64,000 nucleotides of DNA. Origin: Planctomycetota bacterium. GTDB lineage: Bacteria; Planctomycetota; UBA1135; GCA-002686595. The notes under the pieces are model-generated. The model was not told the origin of the DNA and searched no databases. It was given only the letters and a program-made list of their open reading frames with translations. Below are positions 41,019-48,539 of the stretch, piece after piece. The position numbers and the translations under genes are program-made. Position 1 is the first letter of the stretch. Each line of letters starts with the position of its first letter. The stretch is from NCBI GenBank assembly GCA_002686265.1, contig NZBA01000096.1, positions 1-64,000 of the forward strand, in the 5' to 3' direction.

Positions 41019-42805
41019 TGGCGCGCCTTTTCCCCCGAGACGGAGCCGTCGGGCGCGCCGTCGACCTGCGCCTGCTGCGCCGCCTGTGGCCCTTCGTTCG
41101 GCCCCAGCGGGGCCTGATCCTGGCCAGCCTGGCCCTGCTGCTGACGACCTCCGCCGCGGCCTTGGCCATGACCTGGGTCGTCATGCTGATCATCGAGCGC
41201 CACGTCGAGGGCGACTCGAGCGAGGGGCTCGGGGTCCTCTTGGCCTGGTTCGCCGCCCTCGCGCTCTTCGAGATGCTCGGCCGAGCCCTGGGAACGTGGA
41301 CCGTGGACGTCGCCGGGCAGAACGCCCTGCTCGGCCTGCGCTCGACGCTCTTTCGCCATCTCCAAGCCCTCTCCTCGGCGTTCCACGACCGCACGCCGAC
41401 CGGACGTGTGGTCGGCCGCGTGACGACCGACATCGAGGCCCTGCAGGAGATGTTCTCGTCGGGGGTGGTGACGGTCCTGGGCGATGTGATCTTCCTGTGC
41501 GCGACGGTTGCGCTCCTGTTCACCCTCCACTGGCAGCTGACCCTGGCGGTGCTGGTCGTCGTGCCGCTGCTGATCGGTCTCACGCTCTGGATGCGCGTGC
41601 GCGTGCGAGCGGCCTACGCGGACATGATCGACAGCCGCTCGCGACTCAACGCCTTTCTCCACGAGCACATCGTCGGCATGGCGGTGGTCCAGATGTTCAC
41701 CCGCGAGAGGCGCGTGCGCTCGGCCTTCGGGGGTATCAGCGGCGACATGCGCGACGCCCAGCTGCGCAGCGTCTCGTGGGAATCGGTGCTCTCCGCCTCG
41801 ACTGAGCTGCTCAGCCATCTCACCGTGGCCCTGATCCTGGCCTACGGCGGCTCGCTCCTCTTGGGCGAGTCGTTGGCCACCGGCCTGACCCTCGCCGCTC
41901 TCTTCGCATTCATCGACTACATGCGCAAGTTCTTCGTTCCGCTCAATGACCTGAGCCTGAAGGTGACGGTGATGCAGAGCGCGATGACGGCGGCCGAACG
42001 CATCTTCCACCTGCTCGACCACGACGACTTCATCCCCGCCCCCAAGAGCGTGGTCCCGCTGCCCGCGGCGCGCGGCGCGATCGCGTTTCGCGGCGTGACC
42101 TTCGGCTACGACCCGGCCGAGCCGGTCCTGCGCGACGTCTCCTTCGAGGTCGCTCCCGGGGAGCGCGTCGCCATCGTCGGCGCCACCGGCGGCGGCAAGA
42201 CGACCCTGCTGAAGCTCCTGACTCGCCTCTACGACGTCGGAGAGGGCTCGATCACCCTCGACGGCGTCGACGTCCGCGACTACGCCCTGAGCGAGCTGCG
42301 CTCACGCATCGGGATCGTGCCTCAGGACGTGTTCCTCTTCGGCGGCGACGTCCTGCACAACGTGCGCCTCGGTCATCCCGAGATCTCCGAGGCCGAGGCG
42401 CGCGCGGCCGCCGACCGCCTGCACCTCGACCAGGTCGTGGCTCGCTTCCCTCTCGGCTACCACGAGCCGGTACGCGAGCGGGGCGCGAACCTCTCCTCGG
42501 GCGAGCGCCAACTGATCGCCTTCGCACGCGTGCTGGCGGTCGCGCCGGCGGTCCTGGCCCTGGACGAGGCGACCTCGCAGGTGGACACGCGCACCGAGCA
42601 CCTGCTGCAGGACGCCCTGCACGATCTGACGAGGGAGCGCACCTCCCTGATCATCGCCCACCGCCTGTCGACCATCCGCGACGTCGACCGGATCCTGGTG
42701 ATCGCGAACGGACGCCTGATCGAGCAGGGCACCCACGAGGAGCTCCTGCGAGCGGGCGGGGCCTATCGCAGGCTGAACGAGCTGCAGTTTGTCTCCGACC
42801 GTTGA
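41018..42805 (+). CDS. ABC exporter half-transporter, catalytic subunit (MdlB/SmdB-like)
   Basis: 595 residues from ATG 41018 with a GGGAGGAGG site inside the preceding gene. Transmembrane domain about 1-330, with the intracellular loop FHDRTPTGRVVGRVTTDIEA. NBD: Walker A GATGGGKTT (K394), Q-loop IVPQDVFLFGGD, Walker B VLALDEATSQVD with catalytic E517, switch IIAHRLSTIR. The signature is non-canonical (LSSGERQL), as expected for the subunit whose signature serves the degenerate site. With the upstream gene it forms one canonical and one degenerate ATP site. The next gene, the Mla-type permease, begins 56 nt later and could be on the same transcript, although it has its own -10-like element. 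Confidence 0.92.
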   Translation: MARLFPRDGAVGRAVDLRLLRRLWPFVRPQRGLILASLALLLTTSAAALAMTWVVMLIIERHVEGDSSEGLGVLLAWFAALALFEMLGRALGTWTVDVAGQNALLGLRSTLFRHLQALSSAFHDRTPTGRVVGRVTTDIEALQEMFSSGVVTVLGDVIFLCATVALLFTLHWQLTLAVLVVVPLLIGLTLWMRVRVRAAYADMIDSRSRLNAFLHEHIVGMAVVQMFTRERRVRSAFGGISGDMRDAQLRSVSWESVLSASTELLSHLTVALILAYGGSLLLGESLATGLTLAALFAFIDYMRKFFVPLNDLSLKVTVMQSAMTAAERIFHLLDHDDFIPAPKSVVPLPAARGAIAFRGVTFGYDPAEPVLRDVSFEVAPGERVAIVGATGGGKTTLLKLLTRLYDVGEGSITLDGVDVRDYALSELRSRIGIVPQDVFLFGGDVLHNVRLGHPEISEAEARAAADRLHLDQVVARFPLGYHEPVRERGANLSSGERQLIAFARVLAVAPAVLALDEATSQVDTRTEHLLQDALHDLTRERTSLIIAHRLSTIRDVDRILVIANGRLIEQGTHEELLRAGGAYRRLNELQFVSDR

Positions 42806-42849
42806 GCGGAGCATCGCCGGGGAGGTTGGACTCTCCGCGCACGGCGTGG

Positions 42850-42855
42850 AATAGT
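42850..42855 (+). promoter_or_regulatory. Putative -10 element before the Mla-type operon
   Basis: AATAGT (within TGGAATAGT) lies 6 nt before GTG 42862, which has no Shine-Dalgarno. It is one of the five clearest leaderless-type gene starts in the window and is less canonical than the others. Confidence 0.3.
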
Positions 42856-42861
42856 GGCCGC

Positions 42862-43989
42862 GTGCCGGAGGAGAGCTACCGGGTCGAGGCGCTGGATCTC
42901 GCGGACGGGGGAGTCGAACTGCGCCTGGCGGGGGATCTGGTCCTGGAGCGCGCGGACGCCCTGCGGCGGAGCCTCACGCAGGCCGCGGCCGCGGGCACCC
43001 TCACGCGTCTGGACCTCTCGGGCGTGCGCAGCCTCGACGGCGCGGCGGCCGCCATCTTGGCCGAGGCCTGCCTCGCGGCGGAGGCCAGCGGCCCGCGGCC
43101 CGCCTTGGTCGGCGCTCCCAAGAAGGCCGCCCTGCTGCTCGAGCTGACGGCCCAGCGCCCGCCGCGCCCACCGGTACACGGCGCCTTGCCCGACGCTTCC
43201 TTGCTGCGCACGATCGGCCAGACGACCTCCAAGCTCGGCGAAATCGGGCGGTCGGTGCTGACCTACCTGGGATGCCTCGCCCACTCCACCCGCGCGGTCT
43301 TCTCCCAGCCACGCTCCGTACACTGGGTCGACGTGCCCCGCCTCGCCGAGCGGGCCGGAGCGGATGGGGCGCCGATCGTGCTCCTGATCGCCCTCTTGAT
43401 CGGCGTCATCACCGCCTACCAGGCAGCCACCCAGATGCACCAGCTGGGCGCGGACGCCTACGTGCCCGACCTGGTGGCGCTCTCGATCACTCGCGAGCTC
43501 GGCCCGCTGATCACGGCCATCGTCGTGGCCGGGCGCTCGGGAGCGGCCATCGCCGCCGAGCTGGGCACCATGCGCGTCTCCGAGGAGATCGACGCCCTGG
43601 AGACCCTGCGCCTCGATCCCTTGCGCTTCCTGGTGCTGCCGCGCGTGATCGCCCTGACCCTGATGCTGCCGCTGTTGACCCTGCTGGCCGAGGCGGTGGC
43701 GATCGGCGGCGGTCTGGTGATCACGACCGCCGAGCTCGAGCTCACCCCGGGCGTCTACCTGCGCTCGACGCGCGACGCCCTCGACACCTGGGACGTCGCC
43801 GGCGGGGGGATCAAGGCCGTCGTCTTCGGCGCCCTGATCGCCCTGATCTCCTGCGAGCGCGGCCTGGCGACGCGCGGCGGCGCCGAGGGCGTGGGGCGCT
43901 CGACGACCGCCGCCGTGGTCGCCAGCCTGTTCAGCCTGATCGCCGCCGACGCCGTGTTCACCCTGCTCTACAGCCGCTTGGGCATCTGA
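42862..43989 (+). CDS. mlaE: STAS-MlaE fusion: phospholipid ABC transporter permease
   Basis: 375 residues from GTG 42862. Residues ~1-100 form a STAS/MlaB-like domain (VELRLAGDLVLERADALRRS, then LTRLDLSGVRSLDGAAAAIL). The remainder is the MlaE permease: APIVLLIALLIGVITAYQAA, YVPDLVALSITRELGPLITA, VVAGRSGAAIAAELGTMRVS, EEIDALETLRLDPLRFLVLP (coupling helix) and five or so membrane helices. In E. coli MlaB is a separate small subunit, so fusion of both is notable, though known in other phyla. It forms the inner-membrane core of a glycerophospholipid transporter with the next two genes, whose start codons overlap the preceding stops. Confidence 0.93.
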   Translation: MPEESYRVEALDLADGGVELRLAGDLVLERADALRRSLTQAAAAGTLTRLDLSGVRSLDGAAAAILAEACLAAEASGPRPALVGAPKKAALLLELTAQRPPRPPVHGALPDASLLRTIGQTTSKLGEIGRSVLTYLGCLAHSTRAVFSQPRSVHWVDVPRLAERAGADGAPIVLLIALLIGVITAYQAATQMHQLGADAYVPDLVALSITRELGPLITAIVVAGRSGAAIAAELGTMRVSEEIDALETLRLDPLRFLVLPRVIALTLMLPLLTLLAEAVAIGGGLVITTAELELTPGVYLRSTRDALDTWDVAGGGIKAVVFGALIALISCERGLATRGGAEGVGRSTTAAVVASLFSLIAADAVFTLLYSRLGI

Positions 43990-44732
43990 TGATCCGCATC
44001 GAGGACCTCAGCATCGGCTACGACGGCCGGCCGCTCATGGAGCACCTGGAGTTCCAGGTCGCCCCCTCGGAGGTGTTCCTGATCCTGGGCGGCTCGGGCT
44101 GCGGGAAGTCGACCCTGATGAAGACCATGATCGGCCTGCTGCGCCCCCTGGCCGGGCGAGTCGCGATCGGCGAACGGCCCCTCGCCGAGGACGGGCCGCC
44201 GCCCTTCGGGGTCCTGTTCCAGTCCGGCGCCCTGTTCGGCTCGATGAGCCTGGCCCAGAACGTGGCCCTGCCCCTGCAGAAGTGGACCGACCTCGCTCCC
44301 GACACCATCGAGAGCCTGGTGCGCTGGAAGCTGCGCCTGGTGGGCCTCGACGGCTTCGAGCACCACTTGCCGGCGGAGCTCTCGGGCGGGATGCGCAAGC
44401 GCGCGGGGATCGCTCGCGCCCTGGCCCTCGAGTCACCCCTCCTGTTCCTCGACGAGCCCTCCGCCGGCCTCGACCCGCGTAGCGCGGCGGACCTCGACGA
44501 GCTGATCTTGACCTTGAACGAGAGCCTCGGAGTCACGATCGTGATCGTGACTCACGAGCTGTCGAGCATCTTCGCCGTCGGCGGGAGCTGCATCCTGCTC
44601 GACCGCGAGGCGCGCGGCATCATCGCGCGCGGCGACCCTCGAGCCTTGCGCGAAGAGTCCGACGACGAACGCGTGACCGGCTTCTTCCGGCGCCGCTCCA
44701 CCGCGAAGCCAGACGAGAGAACCCCCTCATGA
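43989..44732 (+). CDS. mlaF: Mla-type phospholipid transporter ATP-binding protein
   Basis: 247 residues. ATG 43989 overlaps the permease stop (TGATG). NBD motifs: Walker A GGSGCGKST, Q-loop VLFQSGALFGSMSLAQN with the MlaF-type SGALF sequence, signature LSGGMRKRAGIARALAL (the MRKR variant typical of MlaF), Walker B LLFLDEPSAGLDP, and H-switch VTHELSSIF. It powers MlaE. The C-terminal tail (TGFFRRRSTAKPDERTPS) resembles the MlaF tail that contacts MlaB or a neighbour protomer. The next gene starts inside its stop (ATGA). Confidence 0.95.
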   Translation: MIRIEDLSIGYDGRPLMEHLEFQVAPSEVFLILGGSGCGKSTLMKTMIGLLRPLAGRVAIGERPLAEDGPPPFGVLFQSGALFGSMSLAQNVALPLQKWTDLAPDTIESLVRWKLRLVGLDGFEHHLPAELSGGMRKRAGIARALALESPLLFLDEPSAGLDPRSAADLDELILTLNESLGVTIVIVTHELSSIFAVGGSCILLDREARGIIARGDPRALREESDDERVTGFFRRRSTAKPDERTPS

Positions 44733-45727
44733 TCGCTGCCCCGACCGACCGCTGGAAGCTAGGTCTGTTCGTCGTGATCGCCGCGTTCGTCGGCATCGGC
44801 GCCCTGTTCTGGATCGGCGCACAGCGCCTGAACCGCGACGCGGTGGAAGTCGTGACCTTCTTCCAGGAACCGGTGGGCGGCCTCGAGGAGGGCTCCGCGG
44901 TCAAGATGCGCGGAGTCAGCATCGGCGTCGTGGACACGATCACCATCGCCCCCGACCGGCGCTCGGTCGAGGTGCGCGCGAGCATCTACGCCGATGTGCT
45001 CGAGATGCTCGGCGTGGACCCCGAGGCTCAGGGCTCGGGCCGCATCGGTCCGAGCGACCTGCGCACCCAAGTCGCCATTGCGGGCATCACCGGCACGAAG
45101 TACGTGCTGGTCGATTTCTTCCCCCTCGCCCAGCATCCCCTGCCGCTGCTCAGCTTCGATCCCGGCGACCACTACCTGCCGTCGGTGCCCTCGACGCTCA
45201 AGAACCTCGAGGACGGGCTGAACCTGATCGTCGAGGCCGTTCCACAGGTCACGGCGGAGCTCGGCGCGCTACTACGACTGTCCAGGGAGCGGCTCGAGGC
45301 CGTCGACACCGCGGACCTCTCACGGCGCACGGCGGCGCTCTTGGACCTGGCCCACGAGCGCCTGGCGGCCCTGGACACCACGCGCCTGACCGAGGCGGGG
45401 ATCGAGGCCCTCGCGGCCCTACGCGACCTGCTGCGCGGCCTCGAGGCCGCCGACGGCCCGCTCGCGAACACCGCCTCCAGCTGGCAGGCGGTCGCCCGGC
45501 GTCTGGAGGGGGTCCTGGCGGAGGTGGACGCGGCCGCCACCGCGGGCTCCCTGCGCGAGGCCTCCGCGGCCGTCCGCGGCCTGGCGCGCGACGCCGGCGG
45601 CGCCTCCAGCGAGCTCGCCCGGAACCTGCGCTCCTTCCGCGAGGCCACAGAGGCCGTGCGCGCCCTGGCGGAGCTCCTCGAACGCGACCCCGGCGCGCTC
45701 CTGCGCGGGAGAGCCCAAGCCCCCTAG
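44729..45727 (+). CDS. mlaD: MCE-domain substrate-binding protein (MlaD-type)
   Basis: 332 residues. One N-terminal membrane helix (LGLFVVIAAFVGIGALFWIG) is followed by a single MCE domain (about 40-140): VVTFFQEPVGGLEEGSAVKM, RGVSIGVVDTITI, then QVAIAGITGTKYVLVDFF. A long Ala/Leu/Arg-rich helical tail (about 170-330) follows, with heptad-like repeats (LDLAHERLAALDTTRLTEAG). Six such proteins would form a periplasm-spanning hexameric tunnel. The long tail is closer to PqiB/YebT or mycobacterial Mce proteins than to E. coli MlaD. Its TAG stop lies in the first bases of a CTAGCAG repeat. Confidence 0.92.
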   Translation: MIAAPTDRWKLGLFVVIAAFVGIGALFWIGAQRLNRDAVEVVTFFQEPVGGLEEGSAVKMRGVSIGVVDTITIAPDRRSVEVRASIYADVLEMLGVDPEAQGSGRIGPSDLRTQVAIAGITGTKYVLVDFFPLAQHPLPLLSFDPGDHYLPSVPSTLKNLEDGLNLIVEAVPQVTAELGALLRLSRERLEAVDTADLSRRTAALLDLAHERLAALDTTRLTEAGIEALAALRDLLRGLEAADGPLANTASSWQAVARRLEGVLAEVDAAATAGSLREASAAVRGLARDAGGASSELARNLRSFREATEAVRALAELLERDPGALLRGRAQAP

Positions 45728-45821
45728 CAGCCCGTTGGAAACGCCCCACTACGACTTCGCCCTCCTTGCAGCGAGGAAGGTATCTTCCTCTCGCTACGGC
45801 CCTTCTTCAACCAGCTGCTAG
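45724..45821. repeat. Long CTAGCAG element (copy D), MITE-like
   Basis: 98 bp bounded by CTAGCAGCCCGTTGGAA and TTCAACCAGCTGCTAG, an imperfect terminal inverted repeat. It holds an interior hairpin (CAGCGAGGAAGG...CTTCCTCTCGCT). It fills the gap between mlaD and the lipoprotein gene and supplies the TAG stop of mlaD. Its internal segments ACTACGACTTCGCCCTC and CTCGCTACGGCCCTTCTTCA recur in copy E. Confidence 0.8.
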
Positions 45822-45823
45822 CC

Positions 45824-46402
45824 ATGCGAAACGTCCTCGCCGCCGGAATCCTGCTGACCCTGGGCTGCGCCTGCCTCGCGGGCGGCGGACCGGCCTCGAT
45901 CCGCCACTACAGCGTCACGCCGCCCGCGGGCGAGCGCGAGTCCCCGCCTGCGGCGCGGCGCGAGCTGCGCCTGCGCGACGCGCGCGCCGCCGGACACCTG
46001 CGCGAGCGCATGGCCCGGCGCACCTCCGCCCTCACCCTCGAGTTCCTCGAGCTCCACCGCTGGAGCGAGCCGCCGATCGCCTACGTGGAGCGCGCCCTCG
46101 CGCGCACCCTGTTCGAAGTAGGCGACTTCACGCGTTCGGAAGCCCACGCCGCCCCCAGCCTGGATGTCGAGCTCCTGGCTTTCGAGCGCGTCCCGGGCGC
46201 CACGCCCGGCCTGGCCGGCGTGCGCCTGGTCCTCGTCCTGCGCCTGACCGACGCCGAAGGGCGCTCGCTCCTCGACCGCACCGTCGAGCAGCGCATCGAG
46301 CACGCGGACGGCTCGCCCGAGGCCGAGGCGCGCCACCTTTCCCTGTGCCTGGAACGCGCCGTGAGCGAAGCGGCGCGGGCGATGGACGAGGCCTTGCCCT
46401 GA
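45824..46402 (+). CDS. ABC-transport auxiliary lipoprotein (PqiC/DUF330-like)
   Basis: 192 residues. Lipoprotein signal with cleavage near LLTLGC (residues 9-15). HYSVTPP shortly after the signal is the opening strand typical of ABC-type transport auxiliary lipoproteins (PqiC, PF03886). Further family features are the WSEPPIAYVERALARTLFEV segment and the VELLAFERV strand. A C-terminal helix (CLERAVSEAARAMDEAL) follows. Such lipoproteins sit in the outer membrane and receive lipid from MCE proteins. It lies right after MlaD, with only repeat D between, so it completes an MlaE-F-D-lipoprotein set. Confidence 0.8.
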   Translation: MRNVLAAGILLTLGCACLAGGGPASIRHYSVTPPAGERESPPAARRELRLRDARAAGHLRERMARRTSALTLEFLELHRWSEPPIAYVERALARTLFEVGDFTRSEAHAAPSLDVELLAFERVPGATPGLAGVRLVLVLRLTDAEGRSLLDRTVEQRIEHADGSPEAEARHLSLCLERAVSEAARAMDEALP

Positions 46403-46465
46403 CCCGGCAGCACGGGCCGTCACTTCCAGCGGCCGCGCTTGCACCCCCGCCCGACCGGGTCCCTA

Positions 46466-46592
46466 CTAGCAGTCCGTTGAAGACGCCCGACCACGAATTC
46501 GCCCTCTCCGCCGCCGCGGCGTCGCCCGGGTCGATTCGGGCTCGGCGGAGGTGCGTTCGGCTCGCTACAGCCCTCGTTCACCGAGCTGCTAG
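46466..46592. repeat. Long CTAGCAG element (copy E1), MITE-like
   Basis: 127 bp bounded by CTAGCAGTCCGTTGAAGA and a CGAGCTGCTAG end. A strong interior hairpin is formed by GAGCCCGAATCGACCCGGG-type arms around CCGGGTCGATTCGGGCTC. It shares ACCACGAATTCGCCCTC and GCTCGCTACAGCCCTCGTTCA with copy D. No open frame encodes a transposase. Confidence 0.8.
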
Positions 46593-46624
46593 CGGCCCGC
46601 GAGAGAAACGCCAACGAGCTCCCG
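46589..46624. repeat. Short CTAGCAG palindromic repeat (copy E2)
   Basis: CTAGCGGCCCGCGAGAGAAA followed by CGCCAACGAGCTCCCGG. It abuts and shares CTAG with the end of copy E1, so the two are nested or fused. It resembles copy A (CTAGCAGCCCGCAGGAGAAC) and ends 7 nt before the next ABC gene's GTG. Confidence 0.6.
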
Positions 46625-46631
46625 GGCGGCC

Positions 46632-48539
46632 GTGAAGCTCCGCGCGCACGGCAACCTGTGGGCCCTCACCAGCGGCCAGCGCCTGCGCTACCTGGCGGCG
46701 GTGGCCTCGACCGGCCTCACGGCGGTCTGCCTCTTCGCATCGCCGCTGGTCGTCAAGGCCTTCATCGACGGGCCCCTGGCCATCCCGCGCATCGACCTCG
46801 GCGCGACCGACGCCACCCTGTTCGGACTGCCGGCCGTCGTGCGCGCGGGGATCGAGTTCGGCCTGTGGAGCCCCTCGGGGGCGGAGTTGCTGGCCGTGCG
46901 CCTGACGCGAACCTACGGCCTGGGCGCCTGCCTGTGGGGCGGGGCGGCCCTGCTCGTGGCGCTCTCCGCCGCCGGCGCCCTCTTCCTCTACTGGCGCGGA
47001 CGCCACGCGTCGATCGCCTCCGAGGCCATCGTGCGCCGCCTGCGGGACGCCCTCTACGATCGCCTGCAGCGCTTGCCCTGCGCCTTCCACGACCGCTCGG
47101 AGACCGGGGACCTCGTCCAGCGCTGTACCTCGGACGTCGAGACCGTGCGCGTCTTCCTCCAGGCCCAGGTGGTCGAGATCGGGCGCGCCTTGATCCTGCT
47201 GGGAGCGGCGCTCCCGATCCTGCTGTCGATCGACCGGGGGATGACCCTCGTCTCCGTCGCGCTCTTCCCGCTGATCATCACCTTCGCGATCCTCTTCTTC
47301 CGGCGCATCAAGCAGGTCTTCCAGAGAATGGACGAGGCCGAGGCGACGATGACCACGGTCCTGCAGGAGAACTTGACCGGGATCCGCGTGGTGCGCGCCT
47401 TCGCGCGCGGCCCCCATGAGGTGGAGCGCTTCGGCGCGACCAACGAGGCCTTCCGCGACCGCTCCTACGACCTGATGCGTCTGCTCGGCGTCTACTGGTC
47501 CTCGTCGGACCTGCTGTGCCTCGCTCAGCAGGGTCTGGTCCTCGTCTGGGGCTCGAAGCGCGCCATCGACGGCGACCTCGAGCTCGGAGAGCTGTTCGTC
47601 TTCATCACCATGATCGGCATGGTGATCTGGCCCGTGCGACACATGGGGCGCGTGCTGACCGACGCCGGCAAGGCGATCGTCGCCCTCGGGCGCATCGAGG
47701 AGATCCTCGACGAACCTGTCGAGAGCAGGCCAAGCGCGCCACTTTCGCTCGCCGAGCGCCCGGGGCGCATCGAGTTCGACGCGGTGGGTTTCTCCTTCGG
47801 CGACGAGGCCGTGCTGGAGGACGTGTCCTTCTCCATCGAAGCCGGCCAGACCCTGGCCCTTCTGGGGCCTACGGGCTCGGGGAAGTCGACGATCTTGCAC
47901 CTGCTGTTGCGCCTGTACGAGCGCGATCACGGGTCGATTCGCATCGACGGGGTCGAGCTGGAGCGGTTGGAGCGCGGCGAGCTGCGCTCGCGCATCGGCG
48001 CCGTGCTCCAGGAGCCCTTCCTGTACTCCCAGACGGTCGCGGCCAACATCTCCGCCGGGCGCGGCGAGATGCGCGAGGACGAGATCTCCGAGGCCGCCCA
48101 CGCCGCCTGCCTAGTGGAGGCGATGAGCGAGCTGGAGCACGGCTTCCAGACCTCGGTCGGCGAGCGCGGAGTGACGCTCTCGGGCGGGCAGCGCCAGCGC
48201 GTGGCCCTCGCCCGGGCCCTGCTGAAGGACCCGCCGATCCTGGTGCTCGACGACGCCCTCTCCGCCGTGGACACCCACACCGAGGCGCGCATCGTCGCGG
48301 AGCTCGAGCGCGGGCACGCCGGGCGCACGACCCTGCTCGCAACCCACCGGCTCTCCTCGGTCGTTACCGCCGACCGCATCCTGGTCCTGGAGCACGGGCG
48401 CGTCGTGCAGAGCGGCACCCACGCCGAGCTCCTGGGGCGCCCGGGCGCCTACCGTTCCTTGTGGCGCGTGCAGGGCGGCATCGAGGAGCGGATCGACAGG
48501 GGAGAAGCGCCCCTCGATGAGGGAGGGCAGGAGGCGTGA
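46632..48539 (+). CDS. ABC exporter half-transporter, degenerate-site subunit (second pair)
   Basis: 635 residues from GTG 46632. Membrane domain with a larger than usual first periplasmic loop (LAIPRIDLGATDATLFGLPA region). Intracellular loop FHDRSETGDLVQRCTSDVET. NBD: Walker A GPTGSGKST, Q-loop VLQEPFLYSQ, canonical signature LSGGQRQR, Walker B ILVLDDALSAVD with D541 in the catalytic Glu position, switch ATHRLSS. The degenerate site again marks the first partner of a heterodimer. It shares no long identical stretches with the first pair and is an independent exporter. It begins 7 nt after a repeat element. The next gene overlaps the stop (GTGA). Confidence 0.9.
   Translation: MKLRAHGNLWALTSGQRLRYLAAVASTGLTAVCLFASPLVVKAFIDGPLAIPRIDLGATDATLFGLPAVVRAGIEFGLWSPSGAELLAVRLTRTYGLGACLWGGAALLVALSAAGALFLYWRGRHASIASEAIVRRLRDALYDRLQRLPCAFHDRSETGDLVQRCTSDVETVRVFLQAQVVEIGRALILLGAALPILLSIDRGMTLVSVALFPLIITFAILFFRRIKQVFQRMDEAEATMTTVLQENLTGIRVVRAFARGPHEVERFGATNEAFRDRSYDLMRLLGVYWSSSDLLCLAQQGLVLVWGSKRAIDGDLELGELFVFITMIGMVIWPVRHMGRVLTDAGKAIVALGRIEEILDEPVESRPSAPLSLAERPGRIEFDAVGFSFGDEAVLEDVSFSIEAGQTLALLGPTGSGKSTILHLLLRLYERDHGSIRIDGVELERLERGELRSRIGAVLQEPFLYSQTVAANISAGRGEMREDEISEAAHAACLVEAMSELEHGFQTSVGERGVTLSGGQRQRVALARALLKDPPILVLDDALSAVDTHTEARIVAELERGHAGRTTLLATHRLSSVVTADRILVLEHGRVVQSGTHAELLGRPGAYRSLWRVQGGIEERIDRGEAPLDEGGQEA

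Noticed and set aside
45724-46624. Insertion sequence remnant
   Set aside because: The inverted-repeat elements contain no transposase frame and no target duplications that I could see. A MITE/REP-like description is safer.
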